Source: Brumimicrobium salinarum
GTDB taxonomy: Bacteria > Bacteroidota > Bacteroidia > Flavobacteriales_D > Crocinitomicaceae
Length of the DNA stretch: 64,000 bases
Assembly: GCF_002844555.1 (NCBI RefSeq)
Contig: NZ_PJNI01000009.1
Location: forward strand, 62,001-126,000
Direction of reading: 5' to 3'
Shown in pieces: positions 28,287 through 38,436 of the stretch. Position 1 is the stretch's first letter; every line of letters starts with the position of its first letter. Position numbers and translations under genes: made by a program. The notes below the pieces were generated by a model. That model searched no databases. It was not told the DNA's origin and saw only the letters and a list, made by a program, of their open reading frames with translations.

Positions 28287-28333
28287 GTTTCTGTATCCTC
28301 ATATGTATAGAAGGAACTTTTCAAAAGGTTCGA

Positions 28334-28375
28334 AAAATATCCTTCGTTCCTGATTTGACGTACGAAGGATATTTT
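28334..28375. terminator. Long hairpin, probable bidirectional terminator
   Basis: AAAATATCCTTCG and CGAAGGATATTTT form a perfect 13-bp stem with a 16-nt loop. On the plus strand the right arm runs into TTTTGTTT. It lies between the convergent M23 and GH18 genes. Partly overlapping repeats just upstream (GGAAC at 28313 and GTTCC at 28346) could give alternative structures. Confidence 0.55.
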
Positions 28376-28466
28376 GTTTAAAGATGAAGTCTTATACTAA
28401 TTTAAAAATTGCGGATAGATTTGGCATATCATGAAAGCGTTAAGCGTTAACAAGCACCATGACAAT

Positions 28467-31424
28467 CTATTGTTTAATCCACGTATGTTCTGTAATTTGG
28501 CCCTTAGTTTTCACACGTAATACGTACGTTCCAGAGGCAAAGTTAGCAACACTAATAGGATTAGATTTTCCACTAACTTCAATTGTTTTCAACAGTTTTC
28601 CATTCATATCATACAAACCAATAGATACAATTTCTTGATTCATTTCAATGTTTAAGAACTCACCTACGGGATTTGGATAAATTTTCGGCAATTCAACATG
28701 GTGATTTTCTAATCCACTTGTTTCCATAATTCTAAATCCATTAGATGATTGTGTACCTGAAAGTCCAGCATTATTATTTGCTTGTACATTAAAATAATAA
28801 AGTTCACCATAAACAAAGTTTTGACTATTTATGGTAACACTATTATCCATATTTACATTTGTTAAACCTACAATAGAATTATCATTAGGTTGTACACCGA
28901 TGCTATAGTAAAAGCTTTGAACACCTGAATTAGGATCATACGCCGACCAGTTTGCCGAAGCTTCCAAAGCAATTCCGTTTGGTGGAATTGTATCTAAGTC
29001 TATTTGCGCATTTCCGTCATGTATGTAGTTAAAATCTGGCGCTGTCCAATCGACATTAACCAAAATTGAATCGGGTTGAGAAATCATGTCGTATGAGTTT
29101 GTCACCATAGACCTCACCATACCAGAAGGTTGTTGTGGATTTGGGTTTTGATATCGAATATCATTCGTACTGTCGGCTCCAATTTCAATAATTTCAGAAG
29201 GATATCGAGATCGATATACCATAAAGTCATCGATTTGGTAATTACAACCACCACTTTTGAACCCAACAAAATCACCCGTAGGAAAAGGATCTGCATCAAC
29301 CCATTGCGCTTCTAATTGATCGTTAATATAAATATACACACCACCAGCAATTCGATCGTATATTAATTTAAAATCATACCACGTGTCTTCAACAAAAACA
29401 AAAGTTTCTCTTATTTTTGGTGGCCAAAATAAATCATTTTCTACTTTAAAAAATTGTATTTCGTTGTCATCCAAACGGAAATATACGAAATATGAATTCC
29501 CTCCATGAGGCGCATCCTGATCATCCGCGAAAATATGTAAACCAGCTCTTCGATCTGTACCGCTACCGCTTATTTTCCCTTTCCAATGATATAAATGATG
29601 ATTGGATAATTGTTGATTTAAAGGCGCAAAAACACGTGCATTGTTGTCATTTTCATCCGATTGAGTAAGTATGTTCGATTCTGTCCATGTACCGCTCTTC
29701 TGCACCCAATCAACATGCATATCGAAATCATTGAAATTATCATAAAAGAAGCCATTATCTGTATTCGCTCGAAATTCGTTTCCATTATGATCTGCTACAG
29801 AGTAATATCGTTTTTTAATCTCTGAATTGGGAACACTTTCAGTAAAATTCTGCGTATAATCTGTCGATTTCCATCCCGCAACTGTGTCTACAAAAGCAAT
29901 TGGAGGATCTATAACTACCGTTGTACACGTGTAATTTATCTTAAATCCAGGACTTGTTGTTGCACCATCAGATGTGAATCTAAAAGTTACTGCCCCTGTA
30001 CTTGAAGTAAAATTGGAAGGAATAGAACTTCCTGTAAAAGGACTTCCCGGAATTTGCGAAGCTGAGGTATTTGCTCCATCATATACATATAAGAAATCAT
30101 AATTTTCTTCTACGTCAAAATCTTCAAATTCAATATTGACATGAGTAGCATTTTCTGGAGCAATTGTAAATTCGTAATCCTCATCATCATAATAATTACG
30201 GTAATCACCACCACCAATATCTGTTATTGTTCCAGAACAAGGAGAATTGTAACAATCAGTCATTTTTTCCTCAATAGCATTCCAAAGATCTGGAAAGCCA
30301 TCATCATTTCCTAAAGCCCACATTCCCATTCCAGCCAATCCACGTTTTCGAATAAATTCTAAACGTTTTTTCACTTCATCTGCACCAGATATAAAACATT
30401 GATAATTATCCCCCCCACTTGTATAATTATAATAGGTAGAATTGCTAGCGGCCTCAATATTTTTATTGCTAGAACTAAAGTTTCCATTCGCATTGGTTTT
30501 TAGAGCTGAATAAGTTACAGAAGGTCCCGAACCTACAGTGGTAGCAGGAACTGAAAAACTATTTACTTTCCATGACCTTCCATAATAAGGAATAGCCATA
30601 ATAAACTTATTTTTTGGGACTCCTCTATCCAGATAATGTGTTACGGATTTAGAAAGGGTAAAGTTGTAGGTATTTCCAAAATGAAACAATGGATCAGTAG
30701 GTCCGGCTGTACTACTTCCTCCGTAATAATAATCATACCCCATTAGACAAAACAAATCAACATGTTGATTTAAAGCTGGAATATCATAAACATTTCCCCA
30801 ATCGACAGCATGTAATGCAACGGAAATTTCAGCACCAGATATTGCATTTTTCATCTGGGTAGATAAGTCAGCAATAAAGTTAGTAAAGCTATTTTTATGA
30901 CTTGAATTCATACTTTCAAAATCAATATTTACACCATGAGCTCCGCGATTTTGAATCAAAGTAATTAAATTATTAATTAAGTTTTGCTGTGCTGAAGCAC
31001 TATTAAAAAACGTACTGTGATCATTAAATAGCGTTACACAAAGATTCACATTTACTCCATTATTTAGAGCATTGCTTACGGCGCTTGAAGTTGCAAATCC
31101 TCGGGTAGAATATGCATTTCCATTATTTGGATTTACCTCATAACCAAAATACGAGAAATCAGTTAATAAATTCCATTGATAATTTACTTCTTTACCATTG
31201 TTCCAATAGGGATGCCAACCAAAAACTCTTTTTTCTAAATTACAATTGGCTTTTTCATACATTATAGGTTCAGGAGATTGATAATTGTCCTCGTAAAACT
31301 TATAATCCTTCCCTAAGGCAGCATAATGCTCTGCTTGCTCTTGATGAATCGATTTTCTCGTAGTTTGTTGAGCATAAGAATTAAAAATAATAAATCCCAA
31401 TAATAGAACATGTAGTAGTCTCAT
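28467..31424 (-). CDS. GH18 chitinase-like enzyme with CUB domain and T9SS sorting domain
   Basis: This 985-residue secreted protein has a signal peptide ending near FNSYAQ. The GH18 barrel spans about residues 65-385. The active-site motif reads HGVNIDFE with the acid Glu at residue 170; the first Asp of the DGxDxDxE motif is His and the second is Asn. A CUB domain follows (about 395-500, with DYEFTIAPE and YDFLYVYDG), then a LamG-like region and an Fn3-like stretch. The last 75 residues, from YPNP, form a T9SS sorting domain. It is probably an outer-surface polysaccharide hydrolase, perhaps chitin-directed. A TAAATTTG -7 box lies just upstream (31441-31448). Confidence 0.88.
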   Translation of the reverse strand: MRLLHVLLLGFIIFNSYAQQTTRKSIHQEQAEHYAALGKDYKFYEDNYQSPEPIMYEKANCNLEKRVFGWHPYWNNGKEVNYQWNLLTDFSYFGYEVNPNNGNAYSTRGFATSSAVSNALNNGVNVNLCVTLFNDHSTFFNSASAQQNLINNLITLIQNRGAHGVNIDFESMNSSHKNSFTNFIADLSTQMKNAISGAEISVALHAVDWGNVYDIPALNQHVDLFCLMGYDYYYGGSSTAGPTDPLFHFGNTYNFTLSKSVTHYLDRGVPKNKFIMAIPYYGRSWKVNSFSVPATTVGSGPSVTYSALKTNANGNFSSSNKNIEAASNSTYYNYTSGGDNYQCFISGADEVKKRLEFIRKRGLAGMGMWALGNDDGFPDLWNAIEEKMTDCYNSPCSGTITDIGGGDYRNYYDDEDYEFTIAPENATHVNIEFEDFDVEENYDFLYVYDGANTSASQIPGSPFTGSSIPSNFTSSTGAVTFRFTSDGATTSPGFKINYTCTTVVIDPPIAFVDTVAGWKSTDYTQNFTESVPNSEIKKRYYSVADHNGNEFRANTDNGFFYDNFNDFDMHVDWVQKSGTWTESNILTQSDENDNNARVFAPLNQQLSNHHLYHWKGKISGSGTDRRAGLHIFADDQDAPHGGNSYFVYFRLDDNEIQFFKVENDLFWPPKIRETFVFVEDTWYDFKLIYDRIAGGVYIYINDQLEAQWVDADPFPTGDFVGFKSGGCNYQIDDFMVYRSRYPSEIIEIGADSTNDIRYQNPNPQQPSGMVRSMVTNSYDMISQPDSILVNVDWTAPDFNYIHDGNAQIDLDTIPPNGIALEASANWSAYDPNSGVQSFYYSIGVQPNDNSIVGLTNVNMDNSVTINSQNFVYGELYYFNVQANNNAGLSGTQSSNGFRIMETSGLENHHVELPKIYPNPVGEFLNIEMNQEIVSIGLYDMNGKLLKTIEVSGKSNPISVANFASGTYVLRVKTKGQITEHTWIKQ

Positions 31425-31638
31425 AGTATAAATTTTACAACAAATTTAAATAAGAAATTGGAATTACCTAGCTGTTTTGTTAAAAATATAACTCAATACT
31501 TATAAAATGTTGTTTTACCTATGGCACTAAAGAGGTTTAAAACGTATTTATCCTACCACAAGTAAATCAATAAATAAATATTTGAACTATTTATTGAGTT
31601 CATTAGGTTGTTAGATTTTAAACAAGGATAGAATACTT

Positions 31639-32199
31639 TTATCCTTTTTTACTCAGGTATTTTTGAATTCTTTTAGTGATTACCTGAAACATCAGCTTTA
31701 CATCTTTATCTTCTAATTTCCTTCCGAAAGAATGCGTTTTTCCAAAATATTCAAATTGAATCCTGTTCGCTCCCCTAACCCATGGTGAGTCATCATAAAC
31801 CTTTTGAAAGGAATTGTCTTTTAATTCAACTTGATTAAATTTGGTGATGTTTTCTATGAAATATTGTTTGGACTTGCCGTAGCTGCCTGTGGCTTTTTTT
31901 ATTCTCAGACTATTTCGATCCAATTTTATATATTCTTTACCAAAAAACAAAAACAATAAAGTTCTAAATACACGAAGTGCAAAGTAAAACCAAAATACCA
32001 TAAAAATAACGAGGGCTAACTTTTCTTCCTGTGTATAGTCTTGAAAGAATTGAAAAAAAACATAACCTCCAATCAACAACCAAAGAGCAAACCATACAAC
32101 AATTAACACCTTCTTTCTTCCTAATTTAGGAGGATAAATAACAAAGCTTATACTGTCTTTTTTATCTACAAAACTAATCCTATCTCCAATCCACTTCAT
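31639..32199 (-). CDS. Unrecognised two-helix membrane protein with PH-like C-terminal part
   Basis: I do not recognise this 186-residue protein. A cytoplasmic N-terminus (MKWIGDRISFVDKK) is followed by two membrane helices (about residues 32-52 and 60-80, IVVWFALWLLIGGYVFF and LALVIFMVFWFYFAL). The C-terminal part of about 100 residues alternates charged strands (EYIKLDRNSLRIKK, FIENITKFNQVEL), resembling the PH-like domains found after two helices in bacterial YdbT/DUF304-type proteins. It sits between two T9SS cargo genes in the same direction, but nothing ties it to them functionally. Confidence 0.65.
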   Translation of the reverse strand: MKWIGDRISFVDKKDSISFVIYPPKLGRKKVLIVVWFALWLLIGGYVFFQFFQDYTQEEKLALVIFMVFWFYFALRVFRTLLFLFFGKEYIKLDRNSLRIKKATGSYGKSKQYFIENITKFNQVELKDNSFQKVYDDSPWVRGANRIQFEYFGKTHSFGRKLEDKDVKLMFQVITKRIQKYLSKKG

Positions 32200-32274
32200 A
32201 ATTCACAAAGATAAATGATATTTAGAGATTAATTCTGAATAAACGTAAACTAATTAGAATCTTATTAAATCAGA

Positions 32275-33912
32275 TTATTTTTTAATGAGCTTTTGTACTG
32301 AAACTCCTTTACTTGTATGGACGTGGACAAAGTAAGCTCCAGAAGGAAGTTCATCTATTGCTAACTCACTAGCTTTTGATGTGCGCATAACACGTCCTTC
32401 AATTGAATAAATGATTACACGCTCTACTTCAGAATTTTTTGAAGAAATATGAATGTGGTCATTTGCTGGATTAGGATAAACTATTATATCGTCTTTTAAC
32501 TCTTCAGTTGGCAATGAAACCAATTGTTCATCTCCATAGGTAACATTTAAAATGGGAGCAAAATCAGGATCTCCTACACCAGAAAACTCCACTACACCAT
32601 TTGTAGCGTTTGGACTTTTTATTTTGAATTGTGTTACATTGTTGATTGTCATATACGAAAGCAGTTCTTCAGGGAGGTCAAATCTTACCCAATTCCCATC
32701 GGTGTTGGTCCCAAAAACACAAGGAACACCCGACTCCATTCCATTTGCGTTAAAGTCAGCTGCTTCAACAGCTGTGCTTGTTCCAAAAGCGAGGTTATTA
32801 ATTTCAATGACGATATCACTCGTCACTGGATTTGCGCCCGTTGAGGTTTTACGATGTAAAAACAAACTTGCTTTTTCTGCAACTGAATCCAATTCATATA
32901 AAGTTTCAAATGTAAGCATAGCTTGATGTTCTACTCCGTTATCTACTCCTAATAAAATTTGAGAATTGGCAATTCCGTTAGATGCCACCGAACCGTTTGT
33001 TAAGGCGTTTTCAGCAATAAAATATTTATCATCCATTAATGCTTTGTGGTAGTACTTTTGTGTGGTATAACCAATTAAGTCTTCATAACCTTGTTGTGAT
33101 AAATGAAAGCAGTCTTTAAAAACACCATAATTTCTCATCGAGGGTCTTGGCGATGGATAATCAACATTACCATAAGGAAGCGGAACTGTCCGAGCGGGAT
33201 ACACACCAAAAGGAGCTACACCTAAGGGATCGATCTGACCATAAGTATGTTGTGTTATTGCAGTTGATTTAACAAAGAAAACACGAGGATCATTCATATA
33301 ATAATCTTCAATAGTCTCTGAAAATAAATTAAGCTGTTCATTAATGGCGCTATTTGAAGGCGATTCCATATTTTGCCAATTGCTATTAAAGGGGTGTGCA
33401 CTTGGGATAACAGCACCCGTAATAACTTCTTCAAAGTTAGAATATGCATAACCACTCCACACAATTTTAATATTTGGTCTTACACTTTTCAAAAAGTCTA
33501 TTACTGCAATTACACTATCTCGAACTTGCAAACGCAAAGAATCTGTTTGTGCTGTAGTGAAAGATTGCGATTTCCAACTTCCTAGCACATCATTTCCTCC
33601 AATACTTAAATGAACATATTCAATTGAAGGTTGACTTATTAATTGATTGGCAATTTCTCCTTGACGAGTAGATTCGAGAAAATCTTCGGTTTCAGCACCA
33701 TTCTCAGCCAATGTTGTGTTCGTATAAAATTTATAATTGGAATGTCCCCAATCTTCAAAAACATCATCAATTGTATTGTCAAATCCCATAAAAAAGGCCC
33801 AGCTATCACCAATTAGGAGAACTTTTGTTTCTTCGTCTTCAGCACATTGTGCGCTTACAAATTGAGTTCCGAGGAATAAGAATAAACTGAATAATAAAAA
33901 TCTAGTCATCAT
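32275..33912 (-). CDS. SGNH/GDSL-family esterase with T9SS sorting domain
   Basis: This 545-residue secreted protein has a signal peptide ending near FVSAQ. The SGNH hydrolase domain has block I LLIGDSWAF (nucleophile Ser), block III SIGGNDVL and block V DCFHLSQQGY with the Asp and His. A jelly-roll-like middle part follows, then a T9SS sorting domain of about 75 residues from VYPNPANDH to a final VQKLIKK. It probably removes acyl groups from polysaccharides or lipids outside the cell. Two Met codons lie at the start; either may be used. Confidence 0.87.
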   Translation of the reverse strand: MMTRFLLFSLFLFLGTQFVSAQCAEDEETKVLLIGDSWAFFMGFDNTIDDVFEDWGHSNYKFYTNTTLAENGAETEDFLESTRQGEIANQLISQPSIEYVHLSIGGNDVLGSWKSQSFTTAQTDSLRLQVRDSVIAVIDFLKSVRPNIKIVWSGYAYSNFEEVITGAVIPSAHPFNSNWQNMESPSNSAINEQLNLFSETIEDYYMNDPRVFFVKSTAITQHTYGQIDPLGVAPFGVYPARTVPLPYGNVDYPSPRPSMRNYGVFKDCFHLSQQGYEDLIGYTTQKYYHKALMDDKYFIAENALTNGSVASNGIANSQILLGVDNGVEHQAMLTFETLYELDSVAEKASLFLHRKTSTGANPVTSDIVIEINNLAFGTSTAVEAADFNANGMESGVPCVFGTNTDGNWVRFDLPEELLSYMTINNVTQFKIKSPNATNGVVEFSGVGDPDFAPILNVTYGDEQLVSLPTEELKDDIIVYPNPANDHIHISSKNSEVERVIIYSIEGRVMRTSKASELAIDELPSGAYFVHVHTSKGVSVQKLIKK

Positions 33913-34142
33913 GTAGTAGAATATTTTATACTAAATTAACTAAAAATGATTGTTAAGACAAAAATCACTGAAATAAAATTTTGAATTAAATCTCATTGTC
34001 AGTTCTAATACAAATAATAACAAGGATGTACATAATTCAAAAGCATGGTGCTAATTAACCTCATTGAAAGTTCTAAGATTTACTTTACAATCAATTATAA
34101 ATTTCCTTATTTGCATATCTTCAGTATTTTGTTTAAATTGTT

Positions 34143-34409
34143 ATGAATCAAAAAACAAAAATTATGAATTGGAGTAAAAAAAATAACCAACTTGAGAAAT
34201 CTTATGTTATGGATGATTTTAAACAAGCGATTCAATTTGTAAATAAAGTTGCAGATTTAGCAGAGCAAAAGGAACATCATCCATCGATTCACATCCACAG
34301 TTATAAGAATGTAGATATAAGATTAACAACACACGACCAAGGCAATAAAGTGACAGAAATTGATCAGGAAATGTCAAGAGAAATTGATGAGATAAAAAAA
34401 CAAATGTAA
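34143..34409 (+). CDS. Pterin-4a-carbinolamine dehydratase family protein
   Basis: This 88-residue protein has the PCD fold hallmarks: [25 protein letters not shown], the active-site EHHPSIHIH, then [21 protein letters not shown]. The dehydratase recycles 4a-hydroxytetrahydrobiopterin. In bacteria lacking aromatic amino acid hydroxylases its role is less sure. The Gly pair usually seen before the last helix is GN here. The start could be the second Met, at 34164. An upstream 17-bp direct repeat (33992-34008 and 34060-34076) is a possible operator. purE follows 34 bp downstream. Confidence 0.8.
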   Translation: MNQKTKIMNWSKKNNQLEKSYVMDDFKQAIQFVNKVADLAEQKEHHPSIHIHSYKNVDIRLTTHDQGNKVTEIDQEMSREIDEIKKQM

Positions 34410-34443
34410 AACGCACAAGAAATTTTATCTTTACAGAAAAAAA

Positions 34444-34926
34444 ATGAAAAAGGTTGGAATTATCATGGGTAGTAAATCAGATCTACCTGTAATGCAAGAA
34501 GCTGCGGACATGCTAGATTATTTTGGTATTCCTTATGAAATGGATATTGTTTCTGCTCATCGAACACCAGAAAAAATGTTTGAATATGGTAAAAACGCAC
34601 ATAAAAGGGGTATAAAAACTATAATTGCAGGAGCTGGAGGAGCTGCCCATCTACCAGGAATGGTTGCATCTCTAACACCATTACCAGTTATTGGCGTTCC
34701 CGTAAAATCAAGAAATTCAATTGATGGTTGGGATTCTATACTATCCATCTTGCAAATGCCCGGCGGAATTCCCGTTGCTACTGTTGCACTCGATGGAGCA
34801 AAAAACGCTGGAATATTAGCAGCAAAAATAGTGGCAGTTGAAAACCCTGAATTAATGGAAAGATTGGTTGAATATATTGCTGAATTAAAACAAAAAGTAA
34901 TAGATTCAGCTCGAGATTTAGATTAA
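34444..34926 (+). CDS. purE: N5-carboxyaminoimidazole ribonucleotide mutase (PurE, class I)
   Basis: This 160-residue protein has the PurE landmarks: [16 protein letters not shown] at the N-terminus, DIVSAHRTP with the active-site His, [13 protein letters not shown], and [30 protein letters not shown]. It converts N5-CAIR to CAIR in purine synthesis. The purK partner is not in the window. A strong bidirectional terminator follows. Confidence 0.96.
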   Translation: MKKVGIIMGSKSDLPVMQEAADMLDYFGIPYEMDIVSAHRTPEKMFEYGKNAHKRGIKTIIAGAGGAAHLPGMVASLTPLPVIGVPVKSRNSIDGWDSILSILQMPGGIPVATVALDGAKNAGILAAKIVAVENPELMERLVEYIAELKQKVIDSARDLD

Positions 34927-34940
34927 AAAATGAAGCATAA

Positions 34941-34970
34941 AAAAAAGCGTTTCGAATGAAACGCTTTTTT
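34941..34970. terminator. Bidirectional terminator between purE and nqrF
   Basis: AAAAAAGCGTTTC, loop GAAT, GAAACGCTTTTTT is a 13-bp perfect stem with A- and T-tracts on both sides, so it can end transcripts from both convergent genes. Confidence 0.85.
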
Positions 34971-34986
34971 TATTATTTTATGTTTT

Positions 34987-36285
34987 CTAACCACCGAAAT
35001 CATCAAACGATACATTTTCTGGCGGAACTCCCCATTGATCACACATATTTAAAACCGCTTGGTTCATTAAAGGTGGACCACAGAAGTAGAATTCAATGTC
35101 TTCGGGTTCATCATGCTTAGTCAAGTATTCATCAATTACAGCTTGGTGAACAAAGCCTAAGAATCCATCACCTTCTTCATCATTTATATCTTTCTTTACC
35201 TTCCAATTATCTTCTTCTAAAGGTTCAGATAAAACCATATAAAACTTAAAGTTTGGAAATTCTCTTTCCAAAGCACGGAAATGTTCTATGTAGAACAATT
35301 CTGCTCTTGAACGACCACCATACCAATAGGTTACTTTACGATTTGTTTTCATAGTTTTAAACAATTCATAGAGGTGAGAACGCATAGGAGCCATTCCTGC
35401 ACCACCACCAATGTAAAGCATTTCAGCGTCTGATTCTTCATTAATAAAGAATTCACCGTAAGGTCCAGATATAATTGCTGTATCTCCTTGTTTCAAGTTA
35501 AAGATATAAGAAGATGCAACACCAGGGTTAACCTTCATCCAACCACCAGCTTTTCTATCAAAAGGAGGTGTAGCAATACGCACGTTCAGCATAATTCTAC
35601 GACCTTCTGCTGGGTATGAAGCCATTGAATAAGCTCGTACGGTATCTTCATCATTCTTCATAGTGAGTGGCCACAATTTGAATTTATCCCACTCTTCTTT
35701 AAATTTATCTGGTTGTCCAGGATGATCTTCAGGATGAGCTGTGATGTCCATAGTTTCAAAGTTCACAACACATGGTGGTACACGTATTTGAATATAACCA
35801 CCAGCCTTATAATCCATATCTTCAGGAATTTCAACAATAAACTCCTTAATGAATGATGCAACGTTATAATTTGAAACAACTTTAGCCTCCCATTCTTTAA
35901 TCCCCAATACTTCTTCTGGCACTTCAATTTGTAAATCTTCTTTTACCTTTACCTGACAGCTTAATCGAACATTCTCTTTAATTTCTTTTCTAGAAAAATG
36001 AGGTTCTTCTGTCGGTAATATACTTCCTCCACCTTCATGAACTTTACATGTACATTGAATACATGTTCCACCACCACCACAGGCAGAAGGTAAAAATATT
36101 TGATGATCTCCGAGCGTACTCAACAGCGTTCCTCCACCATCAACTTCAATTTCTTTTTCTCCGTTGATTGTAATTTTTATCTTTCCAGAAGGAGATAATT
36201 TAGCCTTTACAAAAAGCAGCATTGATACTAAAATCAAAATAACTGCTAAAAAGAATATTACTGTTATTAAAATTGATAAACCCAT
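34987..36285 (-). CDS. nqrF: Na+-translocating NADH:quinone reductase subunit F
   Basis: This 432-residue protein is the electron entry subunit. One N-terminal membrane helix is followed by a plant-type [2Fe-2S] domain (SACGGGGTCIQCTC and a fourth Cys in RLSCQV), then a ferredoxin-reductase-like FAD domain with RAYSMASYP, and an NADH domain with GGGAGMAPMRSH and CGPPLMN. It passes electrons from NADH through FAD and the cluster into the pump. The start shares one base with the nqrE stop (TAATG). It is the last gene of the nqr operon. Confidence 0.96.
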   Translation of the reverse strand: MGLSILITVIFFLAVILILVSMLLFVKAKLSPSGKIKITINGEKEIEVDGGGTLLSTLGDHQIFLPSACGGGGTCIQCTCKVHEGGGSILPTEEPHFSRKEIKENVRLSCQVKVKEDLQIEVPEEVLGIKEWEAKVVSNYNVASFIKEFIVEIPEDMDYKAGGYIQIRVPPCVVNFETMDITAHPEDHPGQPDKFKEEWDKFKLWPLTMKNDEDTVRAYSMASYPAEGRRIMLNVRIATPPFDRKAGGWMKVNPGVASSYIFNLKQGDTAIISGPYGEFFINEESDAEMLYIGGGAGMAPMRSHLYELFKTMKTNRKVTYWYGGRSRAELFYIEHFRALEREFPNFKFYMVLSEPLEEDNWKVKKDINDEEGDGFLGFVHQAVIDEYLTKHDEPEDIEFYFCGPPLMNQAVLNMCDQWGVPPENVSFDDFGG

Positions 36286-37001
36286 TAGTTTACTTGTTTT
36301 ACGTTAATAATTTGTGAAGTTTCAACAGCTCCACCACTTTCTGTGTTAGACTTTGCTTCTTCTTTCTTACCATACTCCACTCCCATGAAACTCATAAATG
36401 CAATTCCCATAAGTCCTGTTACTATAAAAGTAATACCAAGACCTCTTAATGCAGGAGGAACATTTGAGTAACGAATTTTCTCTCTAATCGCTGCCAAAGA
36501 AACAATGGCAATAAACCATCCTACTCCAGATCCAAGTGCGAATGATGTTGCATCTAAAATTGTAGAATATTGACGGTCTTGCATAAATAAAGCACCACCC
36601 AATATTGAACAGTTTACTGCGATCAATGGCAAAAATATACCTAAAGCTCCATACAAAGCAGGTGCAAATTTCTCAACAAGCATTTCTACCAATTGAACAA
36701 TTGATGCAACAACTGCTATAAACATAATGAAAGAAAGAAAACTTAAATCAATGGTATTTGAACCATTTACACCGTAATCTTCATTCAACCATGAAAGCGC
36801 ACCTTCTTTAAGAACATAATTTTCTAATAAATAGTTCATAGGAACGGTAACTCCCAATACAAAAACAACGGCTAATCCCAGTCCTACTCCTGTTTTTACT
36901 GTTTTAGAAACAGCCAAATAGGAACACATCCCGAGGAAATAAGCGAAAATCATGTTTTCAGTGAAAATCGCTTTTACGAATATATCTAATGTACTTTCCA
37001 T
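36285..37001 (-). CDS. nqrE: Na+-NQR subunit E
   Basis: This 238-residue membrane protein has six helices, as in NqrE/RnfA proteins. Typical segments are [21 protein letters not shown] and the Cys-bearing [14 protein letters not shown]. It is about 40 residues longer than most NqrE because of a hydrophilic C-terminal tail ([16 protein letters not shown] to the end). It carries cofactor-binding Cys residues at the membrane interface. It sits 20 bases after nqrD and overlaps nqrF by one base. Confidence 0.95.
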   Translation of the reverse strand: MESTLDIFVKAIFTENMIFAYFLGMCSYLAVSKTVKTGVGLGLAVVFVLGVTVPMNYLLENYVLKEGALSWLNEDYGVNGSNTIDLSFLSFIMFIAVVASIVQLVEMLVEKFAPALYGALGIFLPLIAVNCSILGGALFMQDRQYSTILDATSFALGSGVGWFIAIVSLAAIREKIRYSNVPPALRGLGITFIVTGLMGIAFMSFMGVEYGKKEEAKSNTESGGAVETSQIINVKQVN

Positions 37002-37020
37002 AATTAATTATCTTATACTA

Positions 37021-37710
37021 TTAATTTTCTTCAACTAATTCTTTATTCATAGAACGTTGAACCCAAATAATTACTCCAACCACAATTAAAGCCATAGGAG
37101 GTAAAATCATTAGGTTATTGTTTACATATCCTAATGCATAGAGTCCAGATTCTTCTCCTGGAAGATTGTTTCCAAAGATATTTGCTCCCCAAATTTTTCC
37201 AGAACCTAGCACTTCTCTAACCAAAGCAACAAGTACCAATATCCATGCGTATCCGATTGCGTTTCCAACTGCATCTAATATAGAAGGGAAAGGCTTATTT
37301 GACATTGCAAAAGCCTCAAATCGACCCATAATAATACAGTTGGTAATGATTAATCCAACAAAAACAGAAAGCTTTTCTGAAACGTCGGGCACGAATGCTT
37401 GTAAAGATTCGTTTACAATAATCACAAGAGAAGCTACAATTACTAATTGAACGATAATTCTTACACGAGATGGGATCAGGTTTCTAAGTAATGAAACAAT
37501 CAAGTTACCAAAAACCATTACAAAAATAACAGAAATAGACATCCAGAAAGCTTGTTCGACTTGAACTGTAATTGCAAGTGCAGAACAGATTCCCAATACT
37601 TGAATTGTAATTGGGTTATTGTCTGATAATGGGTCTGTAATTAATCGTTTATTCTTTTTTGAGAATAACGGCTCTTTAGGAGCTTTTAATTTTTCTTCAG
37701 TCGTACTCAT
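37021..37710 (-). CDS. nqrD: Na+-NQR subunit D
   Basis: This 229-residue six-helix membrane protein has the NqrD pattern NNPITIQVLGICSALAITVQ near the N-terminus and TNCIIMGRFEAFAMSNKPF with the conserved interface Cys. Together with NqrE it forms a pseudo-symmetric pair in the membrane. The gap to nqrC is four bases. Confidence 0.95.
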   Translation of the reverse strand: MSTTEEKLKAPKEPLFSKKNKRLITDPLSDNNPITIQVLGICSALAITVQVEQAFWMSISVIFVMVFGNLIVSLLRNLIPSRVRIIVQLVIVASLVIIVNESLQAFVPDVSEKLSVFVGLIITNCIIMGRFEAFAMSNKPFPSILDAVGNAIGYAWILVLVALVREVLGSGKIWGANIFGNNLPGEESGLYALGYVNNNLMILPPMALIVVGVIIWVQRSMNKELVEEN

Positions 37711-37714
37711 ATCA

Positions 37715-38434
37715 TTATTTATTTTTACTGAAATATTTATAATACACGCGCATGGTTTTGTTCACCATTTTCTCAACACCTTTAGAAGTAATTGTACCTC
37801 CAGTGATTCCGTCCACTTTTTGTTCTTCTGAACCCGTACCATTTTGAACAACTTTAATAGGCGTGAATTGTCCATTATCGGCAATTTTTTCACCATTATA
37901 TCGGTTTTCAAAAAAGTCTTGTGCAATTTCAGCACCTAATCCAGGGGTCTCTCCTTTGTGATCGAAAGAAGTACCAACGATTGTTTCATAATCATCAGCT
38001 AGAGCAACGAATCCCCATATTGGTCCCCAAAGTCCTTTTCCAACAACAGGAAGTACGAATATAGTGGCTCCATCTTTTTCAGCTTCAAAAATAGGATATA
38101 ACCTATCTGAAACTTCGATTGTTTTATCTCTAAATTGTTTTTGTACATCTAGATTGAACGCTTTTTTCTCTTCAGGAAGGTCTTCTTGTAAAACACCGTT
38201 GTGAGAAATCACATAACTATCTTTAATGAACTCATCATATTTATCACTTCCATCTTGTCGTGTTGATTCAACACCTAATGCAGAGAGAATGTTCATTTTC
38301 TTCTTCACTGCTACATTTGCTTTTTTCAAAGGGTCTAACCCAATAGATAGGGAGGATAATATAACACCAACCACAATAACTAGTATGATTGAAAAAGCAA
38401 AAGTATAACCGTTTCCGTCTTTATTTACTTTCAT
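37715..38434 (-). CDS. nqrC: Na+-NQR subunit C
   Basis: This 239-residue protein has one N-terminal helix and a periplasmic FMN-binding domain. TGGTITSKG near residue 210 fits the [ST]GATx[ST] motif that holds a covalently bound FMN through a Thr. GETPGLGAEI is the other FMN_bind landmark. It passes electrons between nqrB and the other subunits. It is two bases after nqrB. Confidence 0.95.
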   Translation of the reverse strand: MKVNKDGNGYTFAFSIILVIVVGVILSSLSIGLDPLKKANVAVKKKMNILSALGVESTRQDGSDKYDEFIKDSYVISHNGVLQEDLPEEKKAFNLDVQKQFRDKTIEVSDRLYPIFEAEKDGATIFVLPVVGKGLWGPIWGFVALADDYETIVGTSFDHKGETPGLGAEIAQDFFENRYNGEKIADNGQFTPIKVVQNGTGSEEQKVDGITGGTITSKGVEKMVNKTMRVYYKYFSKNK

Positions 38435-38436
38435 AA

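Larger units (their letters stand above)
27944..28466. other. Non-coding gap between the M23 peptidase and GH18 genes
   Basis: This 523-bp stretch holds copy A of the MITE-like element (28049-28286 with its target duplication), a 16-bp motif also found near copy B (28030-28045), and a long hairpin that can serve as a bidirectional terminator (28334-28375). The small open frame at 28034-28225 lies over the element and has no protein-like features. Confidence 0.8.
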
